Assembly: GCA_910588655.1 (NCBI GenBank)
Contig: CAJUPJ010000008.1
Span: 1-64,000 of the forward strand
Origin: an uncultured Lachnospiraceae bacterium
GTDB taxonomy: Bacteria > Bacillota > Clostridia > Lachnospirales > Lachnospiraceae
Reading direction: 5' to 3'
DNA: 64,000 bases
Shown: positions 24,915 through 32,780 of the stretch, in pieces
How the letters are laid out: every line of letters begins with the position of its first letter
Numbering within the stretch: position 1 is the stretch's first letter
Position numbers and translations under genes: made by a program
The notes under the pieces: model-generated
What the model saw: the letters and a program-made list of their open reading frames with translations, nothing else
The model's database searches: none
What the model was told of the DNA's origin: nothing

Positions 24915-24988
24915 CATGTCCGCCCTATAAATTCCCAGACACGTTATAATTTACAGTTTATTACATAAGAATTTATAAAACGGACATG
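24915..24988. repeat. Short hairpin related to the palindromic repeat family (copy G)
   Basis: Nested perfect arms CATGTCCG / CGGACATG (24915-24922, 24981-24988) and ATAAATTC / GAATTTAT (24927-24934, 24969-24976), separated by a symmetric 4-base bulge. The loop contains CCAGACACGTTATAATTTAC followed by AGTT. A near-identical stretch immediately precedes and enters repeat E (53733-53757), so this may be a reduced member of the same family. It may also act as terminator for neither or both flanking genes; there is no T tract. Confidence 0.55.
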
Positions 24989-25004
24989 GATTACCTTTAA
25001 CTTT

Positions 25005-25547
25005 TTATACTTCTTTTAACAAAACCTGCAGCAGCATAATATGGTATTCCTCATCCTTTATTATTCTGTCAAGAACCGCATTTACACAATTATCCTTTAT
25101 CATCTGCATATGTACCCTGTACTGTTTTATAGCAGCTTTTTCCGCTTCTATATCTGCTATTATCATTTTTCTGGCACTATCAGGGGTTGACAGGTACGCA
25201 GGTGTCCAAGGTTTTGCTCCCCCGTTCTGGTATTTAGCTGTAAAACTGACATCCCCTCCAAGCAGGAAAACCAGTTCCCCTAATTTCTGTAAATGCATCA
25301 TTTCAGCTATTGCAATGCCTAAAATTGTTTTTGCTAAAGAACATTTGCTGGATGACAAACGGTTCTCATTGTTAATATACTGTGTAATTGCTGATAATTC
25401 AGAAACAGAACCACAATAATCAATACTTAACAGGTTAGCATATGCCTGGTTTCTGGCTGTTACCTGTATTGGCGGATAAGGCAAATCTGCCATAGCTGGT
25501 CTTATGCCTGCAAAATTACAGTTATTGGCTAAACATTCATTCTCCAT
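25005..25547 (-). CDS. Ferritin-like di-iron/manganese family protein
   Basis: A 180-residue four-helix-bundle protein. Likely metal ligands are a glutamate in VSELSAITQY, ExxH in IAEMMHLQ, a glutamate in ADIEAEKAAIKQY, and ExxH in DEEYHIML. This is the E/ExxH pair pattern of ferritin-like, rubrerythrin and manganese-catalase-like proteins. The N-terminus has Cys-rich CLANNCNF before RPAMADLPYPP. A role in oxidative stress or as a spore-coat-type protein is possible, but the sequence does not decide. The ribosome site is AGGAGG, unusually 12 bases from ATG. The gene appears monocistronic. Confidence 0.75.
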   Translation of the reverse strand: MENECLANNCNFAGIRPAMADLPYPPIQVTARNQAYANLLSIDYCGSVSELSAITQYINNENRLSSSKCSLAKTILGIAIAEMMHLQKLGELVFLLGGDVSFTAKYQNGGAKPWTPAYLSTPDSARKMIIADIEAEKAAIKQYRVHMQMIKDNCVNAVLDRIIKDEEYHIMLLQVLLKEV

Positions 25548-25627
25548 TATAAAATAATCCTCCTGGAATATCCATATAGGGTATTATATTACAAACCATG
25601 CCAAAATGTTACTTGGTATATAATTTC

Positions 25628-25793
25628 CAGTTATTTTTTGGTAGTGGACGGTTTCTGTGCCAGAGCCAGAATATTCCATGACAGGGGCACTTTAGCCCCG
25701 CCGGCATTTAAGCCGGCGGGGCTAAAGTGCCCCTGTCATGGAATAATTTAGTGGAACACGGAAACGCTGCGTCTACCCACCAAACCAAAATAA
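25628..25793. repeat. Palindromic intergenic repeat, copy B, with perfect 34-base-arm hairpin
   Basis: The outer part shares CAGTTATT and GGTTTCTGTGCCAGAGCC with the other copies. The centre is a perfect inverted repeat with 34-base arms (25672-25705 and 25712-25745) and a 6-base loop ATTTAA; the arms include ACAGGGGCAC and a GC-rich GCCCCGCCGGC tip. The right flank GGAATAATTTAGTGGAACAC is shared with copy D. The element is non-coding. It fills most of the 360-base gap 25548-25907. Confidence 0.9.
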
Positions 25794-25824
25794 ACCAAAA
25801 CAAAATAATTATAAATTATCCAAT

Positions 25825-25853
25825 TTGCAGCTTTGTACAAAGTTTGTTATAAT
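25825..25853 (+). promoter_or_regulatory. Promoter of membrane protein gene
   Basis: TTGCAG (25825-25830), a 17-base spacer, then TATAAT (25848-25853), 54 bases before the start at 25908. Confidence 0.7.
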
Positions 25854-25907
25854 GAATATAATAGATAAGGATTAAATAAATAACAAAATGAAAGGAATTT
25901 ATTAGCA

Positions 25908-26531
25908 ATGGGAGAAAAGAAAAGGTTCAGCAAATTTTACATATTTCCATTTTTATATGTCTTATCTTCATATCTGGCACTTTCCAATATTTTTACTGGC
26001 GGAAAAGGGCTTGTTTATACTTTAATGTTTTTATCCCCTTTTATTTCAGGAATATTAAATATTGTTGTATGTGCACGCTGCTGTAAGCCAGAGTACCATG
26101 ATATTATGATTACATCAGCGGCTATAGTTAAATACTGTTTAGTACCATTTTTTGTTATTGGCGGTTTTCTTGTAGCTGGAAGTTTTATTTCAGGTTTTAT
26201 AATACCTGTGCCTCCTATGTTTTTAGTTGGCACATCCATAGCATTTATTTTATGTGCAGCAGGATGGCTTATTGTTGCATTTGGCTCACCTTATACTATT
26301 TCATATGTTGTATTGTCACAGAGGGAAGGCAGGACTTCTAAAGGAATGGCAGTTTTCCATATTATATTACAGTTCTTTTTTTCATTAGATGTAATAGATG
26401 TGATATGTCTGTCTTTCAGGGCAAAAAGAAATATAAAAATGACTATTGCAATTATAGTATTAATTGCTGTTTCATTTATAGCGGTAATTGCTTTAGTTTT
26501 ATTTATACTGTTGCAAATAATAACAGGCTGA
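25908..26531 (+). CDS. Uncharacterised multi-pass membrane protein
   Basis: A 207-residue protein with about five to six hydrophobic helices: FYIFPFLYVLSSYLALSNIF, LVYTLMFLSPFISGIL, YCLVPFFVIGGFLVAGSF, FLVGTSIAFILCAAGWLIVAF, IILQFFFSLDVIDVICL and a C-terminal IAIIVLIAVSFIAVIALVLF. The loop segment CARCCKPEYHD is cytosolic or external. There are no transporter signatures. It is monocistronic, with a good promoter and a terminator shared with convergent hflX. I do not recognise the family with certainty. Confidence 0.7.
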   Translation: MGEKKRFSKFYIFPFLYVLSSYLALSNIFTGGKGLVYTLMFLSPFISGILNIVVCARCCKPEYHDIMITSAAIVKYCLVPFFVIGGFLVAGSFISGFIIPVPPMFLVGTSIAFILCAAGWLIVAFGSPYTISYVVLSQREGRTSKGMAVFHIILQFFFSLDVIDVICLSFRAKRNIKMTIAIIVLIAVSFIAVIALVLFILLQIITG

Positions 26532-26550
26532 AACAGCCCGTTATTATTTT
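26516..26550. terminator. Bidirectional terminator, membrane protein gene / hflX
   Basis: Stem AATAATAAC-AGGCTG with CAGCCC-GTTATTATT (arms 26516-26530 and 26534-26548), then TTTT. It contains the stop codons of both convergent genes, whose ends are 13 bases apart. Confidence 0.8.
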
Positions 26551-27806
26551 ACTGGGTTTTCAAACATATACATATATTCTTTAGGGACTTGTGCTTTTAT
26601 ATATATACCTTCATTCCTGTATTCTTCTTCTATTATCTGCCCGGTTTTGTGTATTTCATTAACTTTGGCGGCTTCATTATATGAAAAAGTTTTTTCTACA
26701 ATGCGTTTTCCTTCTTTAGCCACTTCCTTAAGTACCTCTAATAGTTCCTCAAGCCCTGTTCCGTTTCTGGCAGATATCATTACTGTTTTATCTGCCCTTA
26801 AATCTTTAAATACAGCCCCGCTATTTTCTAAATCAATTTTATTAAATGCTGTAATTATTTTTTTATCACCTATGCCAAGTTTATCCAGTGTTTCATAAAC
26901 AGTAAACATCTGTGCATCCATATCAGGATTAGAACAGTCTGCAACATGAAGAATTATATCTGCATATTTTGCTTCTTCAAGTGTCCCGCGGAATGCCTGT
27001 ACAAGATGGTGTGGCAGTTTCCTAATAAAACCTACAGTATCTGTAAAAAGCAATTCCCCGCCATTTTCAAATTCATATTTACGCGTAACAGGGTCAAGGG
27101 TTGCAAAAAGCTTGTTTTCTGACAATACACCTGCACCTGTAAGCTTATTTAAAAGAGTAGACTTGCCTGCATTAGTATATCCTGTAATAGCAACTACTGG
27201 CACAGGGTTTTCCTGCCTTTTCTTGCGTGTAAGCTCCCTTGTATGTTTTACCTGTACAAGTTCTTTTCTGACTTGTGTTATTCTCTGTTTTATAATACGC
27301 CTGTCCATTTCGAGCTTCTGTTCACCTGGCCCTCTTGTGCCTATACCACCGCCAAGACGCGAAAGATTGCTTCTCTCACCTGTAAGGTGTGAAAGCCTGT
27401 ACCTTAACTGTGCAAGCTCTACCTGTAGTTTTCCTTCACTTGTAGATGCCCTCTTTGCAAATATATCCAGTATAAGGACTGTCCTGTCAATAACTTTTAC
27501 ATTTAATGCTTCCTCTAAATTATGGTTCTGCGCTGGTGACAGTTCATCATCACATACAACTGTATCTGCATTTGTGCTTAAGACAAGGCTGCGGACTTCT
27601 TCAATCTTCCCCTTGCCAATATATGTCCCAGGATGGACTTTCTCCCTGTTTTGTACTACTTTGGCAACAGTAACAGCACCAGCAGTCTGTCCAAGTTCTT
27701 CCAGTTCATCAAGTGATTGTACTGTATCATCCCCATCTGATGTTGCAACAGCAACAAGTATAAGCCTTTCTTCTTTTTCTGCAGTTTCAAATGTACTATT
27801 CTCCAA
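26544..27806 (-). CDS. hflX: GTPase HflX
   Basis: Ribosome-associated GTPase, about 420 residues. The HflX N-terminal domain includes HPGTYIGKGKIEEV and SPAQNHNLEEAL. The glycine-rich linker is RLGGGIGTRGPGE. The G domain has GYTNAGKST (G1), DTVGFIRKLPHHLV (G3) and NKID (G4). I place the start at the TTG codon 27806 because AAAGGAGG lies six to seven bases upstream; an ATG at 27845 in the same frame has no site and would overlap the TPR lipoprotein gene by 26 bases. HflX rescues stalled ribosomes, for example under heat or antibiotic stress. It is cotranscribed with the TPR gene. Confidence 0.93.
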   Translation of the reverse strand: MENSTFETAEKEERLILVAVATSDGDDTVQSLDELEELGQTAGAVTVAKVVQNREKVHPGTYIGKGKIEEVRSLVLSTNADTVVCDDELSPAQNHNLEEALNVKVIDRTVLILDIFAKRASTSEGKLQVELAQLRYRLSHLTGERSNLSRLGGGIGTRGPGEQKLEMDRRIIKQRITQVRKELVQVKHTRELTRKKRQENPVPVVAITGYTNAGKSTLLNKLTGAGVLSENKLFATLDPVTRKYEFENGGELLFTDTVGFIRKLPHHLVQAFRGTLEEAKYADIILHVADCSNPDMDAQMFTVYETLDKLGIGDKKIITAFNKIDLENSGAVFKDLRADKTVMISARNGTGLEELLEVLKEVAKEGKRIVEKTFSYNEAAKVNEIHKTGQIIEEEYRNEGIYIKAQVPKEYMYMFENPVK

Positions 27807-27819
27807 TTCCTGCCTCCTT

Positions 27820-29043
27820 TTACTGCTGTTCCCCTTTTGTATCATTCTTTGCTAACTGGATGGTTTTAATACGGGTTTTTATAAATTCAAGTTCTTTTTC
27901 CATTTCCTTGTCACCTGGATATTTTTCCAGATACGAACTTGCTGCTTGTTTTGCCTTTTTATATTTTCCTGTACGCTCATAAAGAACAACCCTGTTCCTG
28001 CCAAGAACCATGCCTGCATTTGTAACTCCAAATTCCATTCCCTTGTCAATATAAGCAGAAGCATTTTCAAAATCTTCAAGTTCAATATAACATCCTGCAA
28101 TCTGGTTATATGCTTCTGGGGCTTTTTCTGTACTTCCTGTACCTATATATTCTTTAAACCTGCTTATTGCCGTATTATAATCTTCTTCTGCCATACATGC
28201 CATGCCATTATAGTAAAGTGCTTCATTGCAGCCGCCTTTTACAGACTTGTCAAAGTTAGATTTTGCATTTTTATAATCACCTTTACAATAATACATCCTG
28301 CCAAGCTGCATAAGCTCCCCGGCAGTTTCCATTTCCAGTCCTGCAAGTTTCTTTAATATATCTTCTGCCTTGCTGTCCTCTCCAAGACTTTTATAAATCC
28401 CATACATTTCAAAATAAGCATCATAACATTTCTCAGAAACTTTAATGGCACTTGAATAATCCTTTAATGCCTTGTCATTTTCCCCCTGCATCTGGTAAAA
28501 CCTGCCTCTTGCCAGATATATGGTGTCCTGGCTGCCATCCTCTTTAATTATATCATTATAAATCCCTTCTGCCCCACTGGCATCCCCCATAAGCAGTTTT
28601 ACTGAAGCTTTAATGCTTTGGATTTTTATATCAACATCCTTGTCTTTTCCATAACCCAGCGCCTTATCACATGCTTCCAATGCCTTTTTGCTTTCCCCCA
28701 TGCCATAATACGAAACAGCCTGTCCAAAATAAAGCCTTTTATTATTCTGCCTTGATATCTGGTTATCTGTATCCTGGTATGCCTTGCCAAACTCAATGGC
28801 AGCCTCCTTATAACGCCCAGTCCTGTTCAGTGCTGTCCCATATGCTATGTAATATTCTGCTTTTTCACTGTTTTTTTCCAATGCATCTGCAAAGTGCTTC
28901 AGGCAATCCTCATATTTACCACTCTCCATAAGTTCTACAGCCTTCTTGTACTCTTTTTCTGCCTCACCACATCCTGTAGCAGTAAAAATAATACAACAAA
29001 ATACTAATGCCAATATAAAGAATTTACCAGTTTTCTGGCCCAT
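27820..29043 (-). CDS. TPR-repeat lipoprotein
   Basis: A 407-residue secreted lipoprotein. The signal sequence FFILALVFCCIIFTA ends in the lipobox TATGC. It is followed by roughly ten tetratricopeptide units, for example KYEDCLKHFADALEKNSEKA, RYKEAAIEFGKAYQD, EDYNTAISRFKEYIG and EDFENASAYIDKGMEFG. It is held on the outer face of the cell membrane as a protein-interaction scaffold; the partners are unknown. It ends 13 bases before the hflX start and carries the hflX ribosome site just after its stop codon. Upstream is the BlaI-type repressor gene, 32 bases away on the same strand. Confidence 0.85.
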   Translation of the reverse strand: MGQKTGKFFILALVFCCIIFTATGCGEAEKEYKKAVELMESGKYEDCLKHFADALEKNSEKAEYYIAYGTALNRTGRYKEAAIEFGKAYQDTDNQISRQNNKRLYFGQAVSYYGMGESKKALEACDKALGYGKDKDVDIKIQSIKASVKLLMGDASGAEGIYNDIIKEDGSQDTIYLARGRFYQMQGENDKALKDYSSAIKVSEKCYDAYFEMYGIYKSLGEDSKAEDILKKLAGLEMETAGELMQLGRMYYCKGDYKNAKSNFDKSVKGGCNEALYYNGMACMAEEDYNTAISRFKEYIGTGSTEKAPEAYNQIAGCYIELEDFENASAYIDKGMEFGVTNAGMVLGRNRVVLYERTGKYKKAKQAASSYLEKYPGDKEMEKELEFIKTRIKTIQLAKNDTKGEQQ

Positions 29044-29075
29044 AAAACCCTGAAACTCCTTTCATACAATTATTT

Positions 29076-29453
29076 TTATAAAAGTTTCCCTATTGCTTCT
29101 GCTATTTCTCTTCTCTGTTCCTCTGAAAACGTTTCCTTATCCATTAATTCCTGGGCAAATTCTTCTGTATCACCATCATTCCAGAATTCCAAATCATCAC
29201 GCAGCATCTTACATCTGTAATCATGCCTGCTAACCAGTATATGGTAATAAAAATACCTGCCATCCCTGTACTGTTCAATATATCCCTTTTTTACAAGCTT
29301 ACCTAAAAATGTTGAAACTGTCTGCGGTTTCCAGGTTTTCTTGTATTTTCCATTTGCAACTTCCATTATATGCGCCAGCCTTGCTCCATCCCCTAAATCC
29401 CACACACATTTCATTGTTACCTTTTCACTTTCAGTAAGACCATTAACCTTCAT
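29076..29453 (-). CDS. BlaI/MecI-family transcriptional repressor
   Basis: A 125-residue winged-helix repressor of the BlaI/MecI/CopY type: LTESEKVTMKCVWDLGDGARLAHIME, the recognition region KTWKPQTVSTFLGKLVKKGYIEQ, wing RDGRYFYYHI, and a C-terminal dimerisation helix. The start at 29453 follows AAAGGAAAGG and is preferred over the longer frame. No BlaR1-type sensor protease or beta-lactamase gene is adjacent; the downstream genes are the TPR lipoprotein and hflX. An inverted repeat overlapping its own promoter (29561-29607) suggests autoregulation and possibly control of the downstream genes. Confidence 0.85.
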   Translation of the reverse strand: MKVNGLTESEKVTMKCVWDLGDGARLAHIMEVANGKYKKTWKPQTVSTFLGKLVKKGYIEQYRDGRYFYYHILVSRHDYRCKMLRDDLEFWNDGDTEEFAQELMDKETFSEEQRREIAEAIGKLL

Positions 29454-29560
29454 CAAAACACCTTTCCTTTCTGCCTGTAAAAATTTGTTATAGAGTATGC
29501 TTTTATAATTCCTTGAACAAGGAATACACAGACTGCCAGGACAGACTTCCAGACATGCTC

Positions 29561-29607
29561 TTGTTATCATATATAGACATGATAACAAATACAATCTGGC
29601 TTTTCAA
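29561..29607 (-). promoter_or_regulatory. Promoter and inverted-repeat operator of BlaI-type repressor gene
   Basis: Promoter on the minus strand: TTGAAA (29607-29602), a 17-base spacer, then TATCAT (29584-29579). An exact inverted repeat TTGTTATCA (29561-29569) / TGATAACAA (29580-29588) overlaps the -10 box and the transcript start. That is the classical placement for a repressor operator. The leader from here to the start codon is about 120 bases. Confidence 0.65.
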
Positions 29608-29639
29608 TGAATTTGATAAGAAATTAATAAAATAATTGG

Positions 29640-29675
29640 AAAAGAAAAGATATTGCCATATGAACGGCAATATCA
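29640..29675 (-). terminator. Terminator of LytTR regulator gene
   Basis: Perfect stem GATATTGCC (29650-29658) / GGCAATATC (29667-29675), followed on the minus strand by TTTTCTTTTCC. It is 41 bases past the LytTR stop codon. Confidence 0.8.
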
Positions 29676-29716
29676 ATACCCTGTTACTTTATATTCTAAG
29701 CTGTTTTATATTAATT

Positions 29717-30442
29717 TTAATGGTTTTTCAAAGATTCTTTTAAATAATCTTCATATTTTTTTACAATAAGCTTCCTTCCGCTTTTCCTTATTGGTATCAT
29801 CTGGTCATCAATCATAATAAAATCAGAATCTACAATCCCTGCAACATACTGCATATTTACAAGGTAACTCTGGTGGCATCTTAGAAACCTGCTGTCTGAA
29901 AGTTTTTCTTCAAATGAATCAAGTTTACTGTATACTTTCACTGCTCCCTGTGTCGTAGTATAAATATATACCACTTTATTGTCAGATTCCATATGTATTA
30001 TATCTTTATAAGGTATAATAAGCGGTTTGCGTTTTGATTTTACCTGGATAAAATTATGGTTTTTCTGTGGGTGCTTCTGTACATAATAGTCTATTACAGC
30101 ACCAATCCTTAATGTTTCATAAGGTTTAAGAAGATATCCCATTGCATGTACATCATATGCTGCAATCGCAAAATCCTTGCTGGATGTACAGTACACTATT
30201 TCTACCTGGTCATCCATTTCCCGTATAAGCCTTCCTGTTTCAATACCATCAATATCATCCATAAGTATATCCAGAAATATTATATCATATGGATGGTTCT
30301 TATATTTTGAAACAAGTTCTTTTCCACTGGTAAATGAGTTAATATCGTATTCAAGACCTCTGTCTGCCAGGAGAAAACTTATAATTTCTTTAAGTATATC
30401 CCTGTCTAGTTCGCTGTCTTCACATATAGCCGCATTAATCAT
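29717..30442 (-). CDS. LytTR-family response regulator
   Basis: A 241-residue two-component regulator. The receiver domain has the acidic pair CEDSE, the phosphoacceptor aspartate in IIFLDILM (about residue 57), and LLKPYE with the conserved lysine. The C-terminal LytTR DNA-binding domain contains IIPYKDIIHMESDNKVVYIYT, FLRCHQSYLVNMQYV and MIPIRKSGRKLI. No histidine kinase gene is next to it, so the partner is elsewhere. The upstream gene on the same strand encodes a membrane GGDEF protein 84 bases away. Confidence 0.92.
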   Translation of the reverse strand: MINAAICEDSELDRDILKEIISFLLADRGLEYDINSFTSGKELVSKYKNHPYDIIFLDILMDDIDGIETGRLIREMDDQVEIVYCTSSKDFAIAAYDVHAMGYLLKPYETLRIGAVIDYYVQKHPQKNHNFIQVKSKRKPLIIPYKDIIHMESDNKVVYIYTTTQGAVKVYSKLDSFEEKLSDSRFLRCHQSYLVNMQYVAGIVDSDFIMIDDQMIPIRKSGRKLIVKKYEDYLKESLKNH

Positions 30443-30526
30443 CAGTTTACTCCTTTCACTCCATTAAACGCTAATTATAAATATGCTTTAGAATACAAAA
30501 AACTGGCATTTTTGTCAAGAGTAAAA

Positions 30527-31621
30527 TTATTGTATATCTTCTTTTATGACACAGTTTTTCCCATGCCCTTTACCATAGTAAAGCCTGTTATCTGCCCACT
30601 TTATTATATCTTTTATATCTTCCCCTTCATCTGAACCAGCTACACCGAATGTCATTGTAACATTTACCTCAATACCACCAGGGCTTATAATAAGTATTTG
30701 CCTTATACCATCTGCTATTCTCTCTGCTATATGTGTGGCTGTATCTTTATTACATTGTGGAAGCATTACAAGTATTTCCTCACCACCCCAGCGGCATACA
30801 ATATCACCAGACCTTACAGATGCCTTAAAAACTTCTGCAACTGCTTTAAGCACACTATCACCACAGGCATGGCCATATGTATCATTAACATGCTTAAAAT
30901 CGTCAATATCCCCAAGAATTACTGAATAAGCCTCTTTTTTCTTTATTATATCTTTATATCTTTCATTTATGCTTCTTCTGTTAGAAAGGCCCGTAAGTGC
31001 ATCCTGGGTTGAAAGCACTTCAAGCTTCTGGTTTTTCCTTATCATAAGCTCTTCAAGAGTCCTTATCTGTATAAGGAATGTGCTCATAAATGCAACAATT
31101 GTAATAACCACAAGCAGGTAATTTATAATATAGACAATATCCTGGAAAAAACTGTTGCCAATATTATACATAGGTTCAACTACCCATGCTGCACACTTTG
31201 AAATTACAAAAACAACCATAGTAGTAAATACATAAACAACAGGATTAATAAAATGTTCAGACTCCCTGAAAGAATATGCAGCATAATAAGCAATTGGCAC
31301 CATGCATACCATATACAGCAGGAAACCACATGAACTTCCTACTGCAAATGTCGCAAGCATTGCATGTATTATTACTTCTGCATAACAAAGATTAAACACA
31401 GCATAAGGGCTTTTCCCATAGTGAAGCCAGACCAGGCATCCCAGATACAAAGATACACTCAGGGTGTTTACCACTGCCATCATATATACACCAAAGTATA
31501 GAAATATTATAAACAGCAATGTATGGATACATGCCATGACTACTGTAAGGTATAAAACAACCTGTTTCATTGTAAGTGCAATCTTGGCTTCTCCTGAAAT
31601 ATACTTCCATAAGTTTTTCAT
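30527..31621 (-). CDS. Membrane GGDEF diguanylate cyclase
   Basis: A 364-residue protein with about six N-terminal membrane helices (residues 18-195), for example VVLYLTVVMACIHTLLFIIFL and IVYIINYLLVVITIVAFM. A short coiled coil and a GGDEF domain follow (TQDALTGLSNRRSINERY, GDIDDFKHVNDTYGHACGDSVL). The catalytic motif is GGEEI, an active-type variant, so it should make cyclic di-GMP from GTP. No RxxD inhibitory site is evident before the motif. I chose the start at 31621 because GGGGA lies at the best spacing; two ATGs lie just upstream. Its role is probably switching between motility and sessile life, fitting the many chemoreceptors here. Confidence 0.9.
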   Translation of the reverse strand: MKNLWKYISGEAKIALTMKQVVLYLTVVMACIHTLLFIIFLYFGVYMMAVVNTLSVSLYLGCLVWLHYGKSPYAVFNLCYAEVIIHAMLATFAVGSSCGFLLYMVCMVPIAYYAAYSFRESEHFINPVVYVFTTMVVFVISKCAAWVVEPMYNIGNSFFQDIVYIINYLLVVITIVAFMSTFLIQIRTLEELMIRKNQKLEVLSTQDALTGLSNRRSINERYKDIIKKKEAYSVILGDIDDFKHVNDTYGHACGDSVLKAVAEVFKASVRSGDIVCRWGGEEILVMLPQCNKDTATHIAERIADGIRQILIISPGGIEVNVTMTFGVAGSDEGEDIKDIIKWADNRLYYGKGHGKNCVIKEDIQ

Positions 31622-31681
31622 AAACATTCCCCGCATCCATAACATAAATATTTAAAAAACACTGTTGGTGTATGTTAATAT

Positions 31682-32104
31682 TTAATCTTTTAAAGGAACA
31701 CCATTTGCATCTGTATTAATGCTTCCTGTAAGAATCATAATACCTTCAACAAGCCCCCAGATAGACATTGCTGTAGATGCTATCCCACATGTAAATATAC
31801 CAGCTATAATAAATACAAGGATTTGTATAAGCCCCCTGTCTTTATTGCCAAGATAAAAGTTATGTATTCCAAGCCCTCCAAGAAAAATCCCAAAAAGCCC
31901 GGCGGCTATTTTAGACTTCTGCTGTGAAGCAGCACCAGCATTTATATTTAAAAATGAACCACACGTTGTACAGGCTGCTGCCCCTGGCATAACAGGGTTG
32001 CCGCAGTTAGCACAATATTTATTGCCAACATTTACAGCAACCCCGCATTTAACACATACTGAAGCTAAATTATCCATTTCACTGCCACAATTCTTACAAA
32101 ACAT
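31682..32104 (-). CDS. Zinc-ribbon plus TM2-domain membrane protein
   Basis: A 140-residue protein. It begins MFCKNCGSEM and carries three C-x2-C pairs (CKNC, CVKC, CANC, with a further CTTC), i.e. zinc-ribbon domains. A TM2 domain with two membrane helices follows; the hallmark is GLFGIFLGGLGIHNFYLG and then RGLIQILVFIIAGIF. The start at 32104 follows GGGAGGAG. TM2 proteins are widespread but of unknown function. The open frame extends upstream through the tRNA-Gly gene only by chance. Confidence 0.85.
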   Translation of the reverse strand: MFCKNCGSEMDNLASVCVKCGVAVNVGNKYCANCGNPVMPGAAACTTCGSFLNINAGAASQQKSKIAAGLFGIFLGGLGIHNFYLGNKDRGLIQILVFIIAGIFTCGIASTAMSIWGLVEGIMILTGSINTDANGVPLKD

Positions 32105-32172
32105 AAAAACTCCTCCCTTGTAAATAATTAGTATAACCGGTCTGCCATTTAGAAAATTTGGCAAAAAAATAA

Positions 32173-32243
32173 AGCAGATAACGGGAATCGGACCCGCCTC
32201 TCCAGCTTGGGAAGCTGGCATTCTACCAATGAACTATATCTGC
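32173..32243 (-). tRNA. tRNA-Gly (anticodon CCC)
   Basis: A cloverleaf folds on the minus strand: acceptor GCAGATA / TATCTGC, D arm GTTC...GAAT, anticodon stem CCAGC / GCTGG with loop TTCCCAA (anticodon CCC, reading GGG), and T stem GCGGG / CCCGT. No CCA is encoded and a T-rich tract follows. The T loop reads TCCGATT rather than the usual TTCRANN, so position 55 is C instead of U. Confidence 0.93.
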
Positions 32244-32322
32244 ACTGAAATTATTATAACATATATAAAATATTTTTCAAGTATTTTATGAAATAAATTT
32301 TAGCCACAGGAATTTTAACAGT

Positions 32323-32345
32323 CTGGCAGGATTTAATCCTGCCAG
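32323..32345 (-). terminator. Hairpin after coiled-coil gene, probable terminator
   Basis: Perfect 11-base arms CTGGCAGGATT (32323-32333) / AATCCTGCCAG (32335-32345), 11 bases past the stop codon of the gene at 32357. The T tract is weak, so efficiency is uncertain. Confidence 0.5.
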
Positions 32346-32356
32346 GATATAATCTT

Positions 32357-32725
32357 TTATGAAATTTTTTCAAGCTTTTTGCTGTGCTCTCCTAAAACTT
32401 TTTTAATAATATCATTATCTGCCTGCAAAGCTTCAATTTTATAGGATGCTTTTTCAAACTGTCTTGCTGCTGGCACATAATTCTCTGCCAGTAAGGCAAT
32501 ATTTTTATCTGTTACATTTTCAATATGTACTTCAAGGCTTGTAAGACGGTTGTCTATTGCATCAACCTTAACTTCAAGGTTTGTAAGACGGTTGTCTATT
32601 GCATCAACCTTAGTTTCAAGGTTATCAACTTTGATTTCAAGGTTTGTAAGACGGTTGTCTATTGGTTTAAGTTTTACATCAAGCAGATTGCTTATTGCTA
32701 GTAAATCTTCACTGGTTAGTGTCAT
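32357..32725 (-). CDS. Heptad-repeat coiled-coil protein
   Basis: A 123-residue soluble protein dominated by a coiled coil with near-identical units (NRLTNLEIKVDNLETKVDAI, NRLTNLEVKVDAI, NRLTSLEVHIENV) and a C-terminal helix ending LGEHSKKLEKIS. The DNA repeats too: GTAAGACGGTTGTCTATTG occurs at 32541, 32583 and 32646, spaced 42 and 63 bases apart. Both are multiples of 21, so unit gain or loss keeps the heptad phase. The start at 32725 follows GAAAGGGG. Function unknown; similar short heptad proteins act as oligomerisation or surface structures. Confidence 0.7.
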   Translation of the reverse strand: MTLTSEDLLAISNLLDVKLKPIDNRLTNLEIKVDNLETKVDAIDNRLTNLEVKVDAIDNRLTSLEVHIENVTDKNIALLAENYVPAARQFEKASYKIEALQADNDIIKKVLGEHSKKLEKIS

Positions 32726-32780
32726 ATTCCTGCCCCTTTCTGCGCAAGGCAATATCCTATACAACTATAAACCTTATAAT

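Noticed and set aside
31682..32221. 179-residue version of the TM2 protein starting at 32221
   Set aside because: The extra 39 codons run through tRNA-Gly, and the ribosome site GGGAGGAG fits the ATG at 32104.
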